Positions 1 to 9,132 of a stretch of DNA of 25,081 nucleotides are shown piece after piece. This DNA comes from an uncultured Collinsella sp. (GTDB lineage: Bacteria > Actinomycetota > Coriobacteriia > Coriobacteriales > Coriobacteriaceae): positions 1 to 25,081 of the forward strand of contig CAAEOW010000029.1 in assembly GCA_900757705.1 (NCBI GenBank). The letters run 5' to 3'. Positions within the stretch are counted from its first letter, which is position 1, and every line of letters starts with the position of its first letter. Below the pieces are notes generated by a model. It searched no databases. It was given only the letters and a program-made list of their open reading frames with translations, and was not told the origin of the DNA. Position numbers and translations under genes: made by a program.

Positions 1-275
1 TAAAGCTTGCCATGGCGATAGCGACCGATTGCCCGTACCTCATCCTCGATGAACCGCTGAACGGCCTCGATCCGGGAAAGCGGAAAACCTCCTGCGACGC
101 GATGCGCAGCGAGGTGGCGCGGGGACGCAGCGTGCTCATTTCAAGCCATCTGCTCGACGACCTGGCAGACCTCACCAACTCGTTCTACTTCATCGAGGCC
201 GGCGCGCTCGTGGAAAAGATCAAGTCGTCCTCGCAGACGCTCAAGCAGGAATACCTCGATACATACGAGAGATGA
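1..275 (+). CDS. ABC transporter ATP-binding protein, C-terminal part (cut by left edge)
   Basis: This is the C-terminal third of an ABC ATPase that energises a membrane transporter. The reading frame is open to the first base of the window (first full codon at 3, reading KLAMAIATDC), so the ATG at 12 is internal and the true start lies outside. Visible motifs are the Walker B and D-loop stretch YLILDEPLNGLDP and the H-loop SSHLLDDLADL. The short tail after the H-loop is typical of ATPases paired with ABC-2 type or GntR-linked permeases. It ends in TGA, one of only five TGA stops in the window. A partner permease would be expected immediately downstream, but only a short possible remnant is present. 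The family is certain; the substrate cannot be told. Confidence 0.9.
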   Translation, partial: KLAMAIATDCPYLILDEPLNGLDPGKRKTSCDAMRSEVARGRSVLISSHLLDDLADLTNSFYFIEAGALVEKIKSSSQTLKQEYLDTYER

Positions 276-293
276 ATGTGGGGGAGTGTTCGG

Positions 294-425
294 ATGAAGT
301 TGATATTTAAGGTCCAGCTCGTGTTGTGCCGAAAAGACCGTGAACCTTTTGTGGGACGCGCGGCGCCGTGGTACCATAGCCGAGTTTGTTGTCTTGGTCG
401 GAAACCAAGACGCCTTATGCGCTGA
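294..425 (+). pseudogene. Possible truncated start of an ABC permease
   Basis: This 43-codon open frame starts MKLIFKVQLVLCRKD, 18 nt after the ATPase stop. A purine-rich GGGGGAG lies 7 nt before the ATG. The first 15 or so residues look like the cytoplasmic start of an ABC-2 permease, the partner expected after the ATPase. After that the sequence turns Arg/Cys-rich and overlaps the likely rpmE promoter and leader. I read it as a remnant left when the rest of the permease gene was deleted, but it could also be a chance open frame. No hydrophobic segments follow. Confidence 0.3.
349..377 (+). promoter_or_regulatory. Candidate rpmE promoter
   Basis: A -35-like TTGTGG (349-354) and a -10-like TACCAT (372-377) are separated by 17 bp. 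Transcription would start near 384, just before the two hairpins of the rpmE leader. The -10 matches the consensus at 4 of 6 positions and the -35 at only 3 of 6. Its position is right for a highly expressed ribosomal protein gene. Confidence 0.4.
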
Positions 426-439
426 TCGGTAACCAGCGC
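391..439 (+). promoter_or_regulatory. Structured 5' leader of rpmE (candidate L31 leader)
   Basis: Two hairpins lie back to back between the promoter and the start codon. The first is a perfect 8-bp stem, GTCTTGGT (391-398) with ACCAAGAC (404-411), and a 5-nt loop. The second is a perfect 6-bp stem, GCGCTG (419-424) with CAGCGC (434-439). The ribosome binding site follows 9 nt later. Autoregulatory leaders upstream of rpmE are known in several bacterial groups, including Actinobacteria. That this is one of them is inference from position and structure. Confidence 0.45.
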
Positions 440-461
440 CTGACCAATAAGGAGTCCTACC

Positions 462-887
462 ATGAAGCAGGGTATCCATCCCCAGTATGTCGAGTGCACG
501 GTGACGTGCTCCTGCGGCAACACCTTCAAGACGCACGCTACCGTGTCCGAGATGAAGGTCGAGCTTTGCAACGAGTGCCACCCGTTCTACACCGGCCAGC
601 AGAAGTTCGTCGACACCGGTGGACGCGTCCAGCGCTTCGCCGACAAGTTCGGTGGCGCCGCTGCCGCCCAGCTCAAGAAGGCTGAGGAGGCCAAGGCTGC
701 CAAGGCCGCCAAGGCTGCTGAGGCCGAGGCTGCTCGCAAGGCCGCCGCTGAGGCTAAGGCTGCCGAGAAGGCTAAGCGTGCCGCTAAGTTTGCCGAGGAG
801 GCTGCCAAGCAGGCCGCCGAGGCTCCCGCAGAGGCTCCCGTCGAGGAGGCCGCTGCCGAGGCCGAGACCACCGAGGCTGCTGAGTAA
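462..887 (+). CDS. rpmE: 50S ribosomal protein L31 with long Ala/Lys/Glu-rich C-terminal tail
   Basis: L31 is a small protein of the large ribosomal subunit that helps bridge the subunits. Residues 1-65 are a canonical L31: the start MKQGIHPQYVECTVTCSCGN, a CxC pair (C16, C18) and a CxxC pair (C36, C39), which is the zinc-binding (C+) form, and the conserved HPFYTGQQKFVDTGGRV segment. L31 is normally about 65-90 residues. Here another 75 or so residues follow, almost entirely Ala, Lys and Glu, ending in an acidic Glu/Ala stretch. They are likely helical or disordered. The start is fixed by AAGGAG at 449-454, 7 nt before the ATG. The gene stands alone between its leader and a strong terminator. 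The function is certain; the role of the tail is unknown. Confidence 0.97.
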   Translation: MKQGIHPQYVECTVTCSCGNTFKTHATVSEMKVELCNECHPFYTGQQKFVDTGGRVQRFADKFGGAAAAQLKKAEEAKAAKAAKAAEAEAARKAAAEAKAAEKAKRAAKFAEEAAKQAAEAPAEAPVEEAAAEAETTEAAE

Positions 888-924
888 ATAGCTCGCCGCG
901 GAATCACTCGCATTCATGGCATGA

Positions 925-964
925 GGGCCGTGCATCCATTTGGGTGCGCGGCCCTTTTCTTTTT
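925..964 (+). terminator. Rho-independent terminator of rpmE
   Basis: A 13-bp stem pairs GGGCCGTGCATCC (925-937) with GGGTGCGCGGCCC (942-954). It has two G.T wobbles and a 4-nt loop, and is followed by TTTTCTTTTTA. It lies 37 nt after the rpmE stop. Confidence 0.92.
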
Positions 965-967
965 ATT

Positions 968-996
968 GGTGCAAGCTAACCTGTCCCCGTGGCACC
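968..996 (+). repeat. Degenerate hairpin repeat, family B
   Basis: GGTGC (968-972) can pair within GGCACC (991-996). The loop contains TAACCTGTCCCC, close to the TAAACCTGTCCC core of the better-preserved copies at 1029-1065 and 14078-14119. I read it as a decayed member of the same family. It lies directly after the rpmE terminator. The rest of the 888-1194 gap holds the next copy and the secA promoter region. Confidence 0.4.
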
Positions 997-1028
997 AAAT
1001 GGCAGAGAGACGGCGTTTGCTCAGATAA

Positions 1029-1065
1029 AACTTGCCAAAATAAACCTGTCCCATTGTGGCAGGTT
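1029..1065 (+). repeat. Hairpin repeat, family B
   Basis: AACTTGCCAAAA (1029-1040) pairs imperfectly with TTGTGGCAGGTT (1054-1065) around the loop core TAAACCTGTCCCA. The 18-mer CCAAAATAAACCTGTCCC at 1035-1052 is identical to 14087-14104. Both copies have the same orientation and both put the 18-mer in the left arm and loop of a hairpin. It encodes nothing obvious and sits between rpmE and secA. Confidence 0.6.
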
Positions 1066-1127
1066 GGTCATAGTTATTACGTGGCGGTCGAGGTCGACCG
1101 TATAGGCCGCGCCTTGTTTGGCTAAAG

Positions 1128-1133
1128 TACAAT
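1128..1133 (+). promoter_or_regulatory. Candidate -10 box for secA
   Basis: TACAAT matches the -10 consensus at 5 of 6 positions, 61 nt before the chosen secA start. No good -35 is visible at the expected distance. The resulting leader would contain a CGCCC...GGGCG inverted repeat (about 1149-1173). Confidence 0.3.
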
Positions 1134-1194
1134 CATCTGTGTTTAACTCGCCCGCAGCTGCACGGCGTGGGCGATGGCCAAAAAGGAAAACCAC

Positions 1195-4001
<2,807 letters not shown>

Positions 4002-4002
<1 letters not shown>

Positions 4003-5150
4003 TGGCTGAGGCTTTAGAGGTAACGCCCGCCGAGCTGGACGCGTTTGCGGACCGGCTCGGCGAGGTCGAGTCGTATCTCCACTTGGACGAAAAGCGCACG
4101 CGCGTGACCGAGCTCGAGGCCAAAAGCGTGGCCCCCGGCTTTTGGGATGACGCCGACGCCGCCCGTGCCACCATGGAGGAAATCGCGCGCACCAAGGAAG
4201 ATATCGCTGCCGTGGACAACGCGCGCGGCGAGCTTTCCGATGCCCGCGCCGCGCTGGAGCTTGCCGAGGAGATGGGGGATGACCCCGATGCCGCCGCCCT
4301 TTGCGAGGAGGCTACAGCCACGGCTGAGCGCCTGGCCCGTGCCATCGATGAGCTTGAGCTTTCGAGCTGGTTTACCGGTGAGTTCGATCACGGCGATGCC
4401 ATTGTGACCATCAAGCCCGGACAGGGTGGTCTGGAGGCCCAGGACTGGACCTTCATGCTCTTTAAGATGTACATGAAGTACTGCCAGCGTCGCGGCTGGA
4501 AGGTCACGATTAACGACTGCCCCGCTGCTGAGGTCATCGGCATCGACCGCGCGACCTTTACTGTCGAGGGCAAGGACGCATTTGGCATGCTGCGCGCCGA
4601 GGCCGGCGTCCACCGCTTGGTTCGCATTAGCCCCACCGACGACAAGAAGCGCCGCCAGACCACGTTTGCCGGCGTCGAGGTCATCCCCGTGCTACCCGAT
4701 GATATCGACATCGAGATCAGTCCCGATGACATCCGCGTGGACGTGTACCACGCGAGCGGCCCGGGCGGCCAGGGCGTTAACACCACCGACTCCGCCGTGC
4801 GCGTGACGCATTTCCCCAGCGGCATTGTGGTCACCTGCCAAAACGAGCGCAGCCAGATCCAGAACAAGGCCGCGTGCATGCAGATCCTCAAGGCTCGCCT
4901 GTACGAGATTGAGCTTGAGAAGCGTGCCGAGGCGCTCGATGAGATCCGCGGACCCAAGACCACGATTGGTTTTGGCAACCAGATTCGCAGCTACGTGCTC
5001 TACCCGTACCAGATGGTCAAGGACCTACGCACGGGCGTGGAGACCAGCAATGTCGAGGCCGTTCTTGACGATGGCGACCTGGACCCGTTTGTTATTGGCT
5101 ACCATCGCTGGGCCACCGGTAACGCTGACGCGGAGACCCCATCTGCATAA
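4002..5150 (+). CDS. prfB: Peptide chain release factor 2 (RF2), SPT variant
   Basis: RF2 reads UGA and UAA stop codons and triggers peptide release. The protein is 382 residues. The catalytic GGQ is at G255-Q257 within HASGPGGQGVNTTDSAVR, and the C-terminal RSYVLYPYQMVKDLRTGVET is typical of RF2. Two points stand out. First, the frame is continuous from ATG to TAA, so the programmed +1 frameshift near codon 25 that autoregulates many bacterial prfB genes is absent, as in other Actinobacteria. Second, the tripeptide that contacts the stop codon, SPF in standard RF2, is S210-P211-T212 (VRISPTDDKKRR). Its third residue is that of RF1 (PxT). The start ATG at 4002 shares a base with the secA stop. 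Twin terminators follow. Identity is certain; altered specificity is only a hypothesis. Confidence 0.97.
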
Positions 5151-5177
5151 ACCGCCCGGTTTATGTGGAAATGGATT

Positions 5178-5202
5178 AAAACCCTCCCAGCAGGGTGGTT
5201 TT
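5178..5202 (+). terminator. First of twin terminators after prfB
   Basis: ACCCT (5181-5185) pairs with AGGGT (5192-5196), extended by AAAA/TTTT flanks, and followed by GGTTTTG. It is closely similar to the next hairpin at 5214-5237. A smaller hairpin, TAAACC/GGTTTA (5148-5163), starts at the prfB stop codon itself. Confidence 0.6.
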
Positions 5203-5213
5203 GTATCCAGAGC

Positions 5214-5237
5214 AAACCCTGCGCAGGGGTGGTTTTT
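5214..5237 (+). terminator. Second of twin terminators after prfB
   Basis: The palindrome CCCTGCGCAGGG (5217-5228) is flanked by AAA and GTGGTTTTT, giving a hairpin followed by five T. It shares the pattern AAACCCT...AGGG(G)TGGTTTT with the preceding hairpin and looks like a local duplication. Together they would end the secA-prfB transcript. Confidence 0.7.
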
Positions 5238-5251
5238 GTCCGGCGAATCGG

Positions 5252-5305
5252 TAGAATCGAATACAAGAAGAAGTTCAAAGCGCATCCGACGGGGTGCGCT
5301 TTTTT
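5252..5305 (+). promoter_or_regulatory. Promoter-like -10 followed by a leader terminator upstream of the yitT-family gene
   Basis: TAGAAT (5252-5257) is a good -10 box, though no convincing -35 precedes it. Only 20 nt later an 11-bp stem, AAAGCGCATCC (5277-5287) with GGGGTGCGCTTT (5291-5302), is followed by a run of six T (5300-5305). The ribosome binding site (GGGAGG, 5308-5313) follows directly. If the -10 is used, the transcript meets an intrinsic terminator before the gene, which suggests attenuation. Otherwise this is a third terminator for prfB. Confidence 0.6.
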
Positions 5306-5317
5306 GAGGGAGGCAGC

Positions 5318-6208
5318 ATGGCATATCGTCTGGACATCAAGCGCATTCTTTCGATGAACTTCTTTCACGACTTGCCCAAGATCATGTTTGGCTGCGCCCT
5401 GGCAGCTATCGCAACGGACTTGTTTTTGATCCCCAACGGCCTTGCCGCCGGCGGCGTTACAGGCCTCGCCACCATTATTCAGGCGGTCGGCGCCTCGCAT
5501 GGCATATCGCTTCCCGTCGGTATCCAGACCATCGTGATGAATGCCTTGCTGCTGCTGGTCGTTATGCGCGAGGGCGGCATGTTCTACGTGGTGCAGACCG
5601 CGACGGGCTTTGTGCTGCTGGGCTTCTTTACCGATCTGTTCGCCCCGTTTGTAGCGCCTCTGGCACATGCAGACCTGATGCTTCCCGCTATGTGGGGCGG
5701 CATTATCACGGGCATCGGTTACGGCATGGTGTTGCGCGCCGGCGCCAACACCGGCGGCTCGGACACGATTGGCCAAATCATCTCGCGTAAGACCTCGCTG
5801 CCGGTGGGTTCGACCGTCATGGCAATTGATGTTGCCGTGTGCGCGCTGTCGGCTCCGGTCTTTTCAATCGAAAACGCGCTATATGCAGGCCTTTCGATGG
5901 TCATTAGCGGCTACGTGATCGATGCCGTGGTCGATGGTGGCAACAAACGCCGTATGGTCCTCATCATCTCGGACAAGTTCCCTGATATCGCTGCCGATAT
6001 CATGTATGGCCTGGGTCGTGGTTGTACCAAGTTTAAGGCGACTGGCATGTATTCGGGTGCCGAGAAGCCGGTGATTATGGTCATCGTGAGCCGTCGAGAG
6101 CTCAATACCCTCAAGACGATCGTGCGCGAGCGCGATCCTCACGCCATTGTGACGGTCGCTGACGTTACGGAAGCCTTCGGCGAGGGATTCAAGGACATTA
6201 GCGCGTAG
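5318..6208 (+). CDS. YitT family membrane protein (DUF161 + DUF2179)
   Basis: This is an integral membrane protein of 296 residues. The N-terminal part has about five hydrophobic segments. It includes the family hallmark FLIPNGLAAGGVTGLA near the start and RAGANTGGSDTIGQII in the middle. The C-terminal 80 or so residues (RRMVLIISDKFPDIAADI to the end) form the cytoplasmic DUF2179 domain. YitT-type proteins are widespread and their substrate is not established. I chose ATG 5318 because GGGAGG is 4 nt upstream; the in-frame ATG at 5294 lies inside the terminator stem. The gene is alone: no co-directional partner lies within 200 nt. The 207-nt gap after it shows a CATAAT -10-like box at 6325 but no clear terminator. 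Confidence 0.93.
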   Translation: MAYRLDIKRILSMNFFHDLPKIMFGCALAAIATDLFLIPNGLAAGGVTGLATIIQAVGASHGISLPVGIQTIVMNALLLLVVMREGGMFYVVQTATGFVLLGFFTDLFAPFVAPLAHADLMLPAMWGGIITGIGYGMVLRAGANTGGSDTIGQIISRKTSLPVGSTVMAIDVAVCALSAPVFSIENALYAGLSMVISGYVIDAVVDGGNKRRMVLIISDKFPDIAADIMYGLGRGCTKFKATGMYSGAEKPVIMVIVSRRELNTLKTIVRERDPHAIVTVADVTEAFGEGFKDISA

Positions 6209-6415
6209 GGGCGACCGCGTTCCATCCAAAAGACGTTCACATTGATAAACCGTTTCATCAGCGGTTCTGCCTGCTAAATTGTTCAAATAATGATAAAAAC
6301 TCTGGTAAAGCCATCAGTTTCCAGCATAATGAATGACGTACGTGCATTGCGGCTGTGTTGGGATTACCTTCGGTGCCGTGCGCATTTTGTCTAATGAGGA
6401 TGAAAGGAAGGCACA

Positions 6416-7246
6416 ATGAGCGACGAAGAGCTCAAAAAGGTTGCCAACGAGGTAAGGAAGGGCATCGTCACCGGCGTGCACGCTGCCAAGTCCGGCCATC
6501 CGGGCGGTTCGCTCGGTGCTGCCGACATCATGACCTATCTGTACTTTGAGGAAATGAACGTCGACCCGTCCGATCCCCGCAAGGCCGATCGCGACCGTTT
6601 TGTGCTCTCCAAGGGCCATTGCGCTCCGGGCCTGTACGCCGTGCTCGCCGAGCGCGGGTTCTTCCCCAAGGAGGACCTCGAGACGCTGCGCCATATCGGC
6701 AGCCACCTGCAGGGTCACCCCAACATGAACGACACCCCGGGCGTCGACATGTCCACCGGCTCGCTCGGCCAGGGCATTTCCGCCGCCGTGGGCATGGCCG
6801 TTGCCGCCAAGCACTGGGGCGATACTTATCGCACGTACGCCCTGCTGGGTGATGGCGAGAGCGAGGAAGGCCAGGTCTGGGAGGCCGCCATGTTTGCCGG
6901 CAACCAGCAGCTCGATAACCTTTGCGTGATCGTCGACCACAATGGCCTGCAGATCGATGGCCCCGTCGAGGAGGTCAACGACCCCATGCCGCTCGCCGAC
7001 AAGTTCCGCGCCTTTAAGTTCCACGTGGTGGAGCTTGCCGACGGCAACGATTTCGATCAGATTCGCGCCGCCTTTGCCGAGGCTCGCGCTACCAAGGGCC
7101 AGCCGACCGCCATTATCGCCGAGACCCTGAAGGGCAAGGGCGTGTCCTTTATGGAGAACCAGGTTGGTTGGCACGGCAAGGCCCCCAACGATGAACAGTT
7201 TGAGCAGGCCATGGCAGAGCTCACGGCCGCCGGAGAGGAGCTCTAG
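6416..7246 (+). CDS. tkt: Transketolase, N-terminal subunit
   Basis: This is the thiamine-diphosphate-binding half of a split transketolase, which moves two-carbon units between sugar phosphates in the non-oxidative pentose phosphate pathway. It is 276 residues, as expected for the N-terminal subunit. Visible are KSGHPGGSLGAADIM, DRFVLSKGHCAPGLYA, and the TPP/metal motif GDGESEEGQVWEAAMFAGNQ with VDHNGLQIDG. Its product must pair with the C-terminal subunit encoded 1 nt downstream. The start is supported by AAAGGAAGG just before the ATG. It ends in TAG. Confidence 0.97.
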   Translation: MSDEELKKVANEVRKGIVTGVHAAKSGHPGGSLGAADIMTYLYFEEMNVDPSDPRKADRDRFVLSKGHCAPGLYAVLAERGFFPKEDLETLRHIGSHLQGHPNMNDTPGVDMSTGSLGQGISAAVGMAVAAKHWGDTYRTYALLGDGESEEGQVWEAAMFAGNQQLDNLCVIVDHNGLQIDGPVEEVNDPMPLADKFRAFKFHVVELADGNDFDQIRAAFAEARATKGQPTAIIAETLKGKGVSFMENQVGWHGKAPNDEQFEQAMAELTAAGEEL

Positions 7247-7247
7247 G

Positions 7248-8189
7248 ATGGCAGACGTCAAGAAAATCGCCACGCGTGTAAGCTACGGCGAGGCCCTCGT
7301 CGAGCTCGCCAACGAGCACGATGACTTTGTGGTCCTCGACGCCGACCTGGCCGCCGCCACGCAGACCGGTAAGTTTAAGGCCGCCTGCCCCGATCGTTTC
7401 TTTGATGTGGGCATTGCCGAGAGCAACCTGATGGGCGTCGCCGCCGGTATCGCAACCACCGGTCGCGTTGCCTTCGCGAGCACCTTTGCCATGTTCGCTG
7501 CCGGTCGCGCCTTTGAGCAGGTTCGTAACTCCATCGGCTATCCGCACCTCAACGTTAAGATTGGTGCCACGCACGCCGGTATCTCGGTGGGCGAGGATGG
7601 TGCCACGCACCAGTGCTGCGAGGATATCGCCCTCATGCGCGTCATCCCTGGCATGACTGTGATCGTTCCCGCCGACGACGTCGAGGCCCGCGCCGTGACG
7701 CGCGCCGCCTACGAGTGCGACGGTCCGGTGTACATGCGCTTCGCCCGTTTGGCCTCGCCGGTTATCAACGACCCCGAGACCTACAAGTTCGAGTTGGGTA
7801 AGGGCATTGTCATGCGCGAGGGCGCCGATGTGACCATCATCGCTTGCGGCCTGATGGTCGGCGAGGCCCTCGAGGCCGCCGAGCAGCTCGCTGCCGAGGG
7901 CATCGACGCCGAGGTCATCAACATGCACACCATCAAGCCCATCGACGCCGACCTGATCGTCAAGAGCGCTACCAAGACCGGCCACGTCGTGACCGTCGAG
8001 GAGCACTCTGTGATCGGTGGCCTGGGCAGCGCCGTTGCCGACGTCCTGTGCGAGCAGTGCCCGACGCCGCTCAAGAAGATCGGCGTCAACGATACCTTTG
8101 GCGAGTCCGGTCCGGGTGCCGAGCTCCTGCACAAGTACGGTCTGGACGCCGCCAACATCGTGGCGACCACCAAGGAGTTCTTGGCCTAG
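7248..8189 (+). CDS. tkt: Transketolase, C-terminal subunit
   Basis: This 313-residue partner subunit carries the pyrimidine-binding domain and C-terminal domain of transketolase. Visible are DVGIAESNLMGVAAGIA, containing the catalytic Glu of the family, ATHAGISVGEDGATHQ, the substrate/cofactor loop, and VEEHSVIGGLGSAVAD near the C-terminus. The frame is open upstream to 7164, but I chose ATG 7248. It lies 1 nt after the stop of the N-terminal subunit and has GGAGAGGAG just upstream, so the two subunits are co-translated. A terminator follows 50 nt after the TAG stop. Confidence 0.97.
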   Translation: MADVKKIATRVSYGEALVELANEHDDFVVLDADLAAATQTGKFKAACPDRFFDVGIAESNLMGVAAGIATTGRVAFASTFAMFAAGRAFEQVRNSIGYPHLNVKIGATHAGISVGEDGATHQCCEDIALMRVIPGMTVIVPADDVEARAVTRAAYECDGPVYMRFARLASPVINDPETYKFELGKGIVMREGADVTIIACGLMVGEALEAAEQLAAEGIDAEVINMHTIKPIDADLIVKSATKTGHVVTVEEHSVIGGLGSAVADVLCEQCPTPLKKIGVNDTFGESGPGAELLHKYGLDAANIVATTKEFLA

Positions 8190-8239
8190 GACAAGACGAG
8201 GCAAAGCATCGCCTCAGCAACCGTATGCAATCCAAAACG

Positions 8240-8269
8240 GGGGCGTTCTCAAAGAGGACGCCCCTGTTT
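8240..8269 (+). terminator. Terminator after transketolase
   Basis: A 10-bp stem pairs GGGGCGTTCT (8240-8249) with AGGACGCCCC (8255-8264), with one G.T wobble and a 5-nt loop. The T tract is short (TGTTT). It directly abuts the 67-bp repeat that starts at 8271. Confidence 0.7.
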
Positions 8270-8270
8270 C

Positions 8271-8337
8271 AGTTGCGGTGAAATAAGGACTGTTTTGCCA
8301 ACCTAAAGGCTCAATTAATCCGTATTTCACCGCAACT
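8271..8337. repeat. 67-bp inverted-repeat element, family A, copy 1
   Basis: The ends are a perfect 15-bp inverted repeat, AGTTGCGGTGAAATA (8271-8285) and its complement (8323-8337), with weaker complementarity further in. Copies 2 (9133-9199) and 3 (22933-22999) have exactly the same length and near-identical ends; copies 1 and 3 also share GGACTGTTTTGCC. The right half of this copy lies inside the 3' end of the minus-strand zinc-ribbon gene and encodes its last eight residues and stop. It is MITE- or REP-like, and no transposase is nearby. Confidence 0.85.
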
Positions 8338-9042
8338 TTCGAAGGCGTTCCCGTTTGTGCTGGCGGCGGCACGTCGATCGATTGCCGCTTGGCACAGTGC
8401 GGCAACATCGGGGGCGTCGTCGCCTTTATATGTCATGGCGAGTAGGGCGGCATCATAGATTTCGTCGTTGGTCATATCGCCGGCAACGATGGGACAGAAG
8501 GTGAGTATCGAATCCTGCTCAGCGAGCTCGGCGAGATTGATCGTTTCGCCTGCGGCAAAGACATCGTCGAGGACGAGCGTCGCGCTCGTACAGGGAATTT
8601 GATAAATCTTGCCATCGGTGGCGATGGGGGAACCTGCCGCCTCGAGCGTGTATACACCTTGAATGAGGCTGATACCGGAACCGTCGGAGGCGACGAACTC
8701 AACTTTGTCGACCGTTATCCCGTCGACAGTCTTGCCCGTAATGTGTATCGGAACACGTGAGGCCCCGCTATCGGTATCCCAACCTGCGGCAGAGATGTTG
8801 AGCACGATAGCATGCTCCGAATGAGCCGATATAAAGTGGGAAAAAATCTGCCGCAGATAAAGACCCAAACAGCTACCGCCGATAATGCCAATTACCAGCA
8901 TGCAGGCAAGGATGACCGCAACGTGGTTCCGAGGCTTTACTCGAAGCCCAGAATCAGCAGAGATGCTATTGACGGCAGCCCCGCACGCCGTGCAGTACCT
9001 CACGCCATCGCGCAACTCGGCCCCACAATAAGGACAATTCAT
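8311..9042 (-). CDS. Zinc-ribbon, single-pass membrane protein of unknown function
   Basis: The 243-residue protein starts MNCPYCGAELRDGVRYCTACG, a two-CxxC zinc ribbon. A short linker and one hydrophobic segment (VAVILACMLVIGIIGGSCLG) come next, then an approximately 170-residue domain, probably outside the cell, that I do not recognise. The start at 9042 is favoured over an upstream GTG-type start at 9057 because GGGAGG lies 5 nt before it and the zinc ribbon begins there. Such zinc_ribbon-TM proteins are common in Firmicutes and Actinobacteria, and their function is unknown. The last residues, SCGEIRIN, and the TGA stop are encoded by the arm of a 67-bp repeat, so the original C-terminus was probably different. 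A second copy of the repeat lies 90 nt upstream of the start, so the gene is bracketed by repeats. Confidence 0.85.
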   Translation of the reverse strand: MNCPYCGAELRDGVRYCTACGAAVNSISADSGLRVKPRNHVAVILACMLVIGIIGGSCLGLYLRQIFSHFISAHSEHAIVLNISAAGWDTDSGASRVPIHITGKTVDGITVDKVEFVASDGSGISLIQGVYTLEAAGSPIATDGKIYQIPCTSATLVLDDVFAAGETINLAELAEQDSILTFCPIVAGDMTNDEIYDAALLAMTYKGDDAPDVAALCQAAIDRRAAASTNGNAFESCGEIRIN

Positions 9043-9132
9043 ACTAGCCTCCCACAACCATAGGCGTTCCTATCGAGGCCACTGTAAAGCGATAATTCAA
9101 ATCCAAGTTGCGCAACAATGAGCCCCAATATA

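Noticed and set aside
141..935. Long minus-strand open frame of 264 codons opposite rpmE
   Set aside because: It is low-complexity Leu/Gly/Ser, the antisense image of the GC-rich rpmE coding sequence, with no recognisable domain and no RBS.
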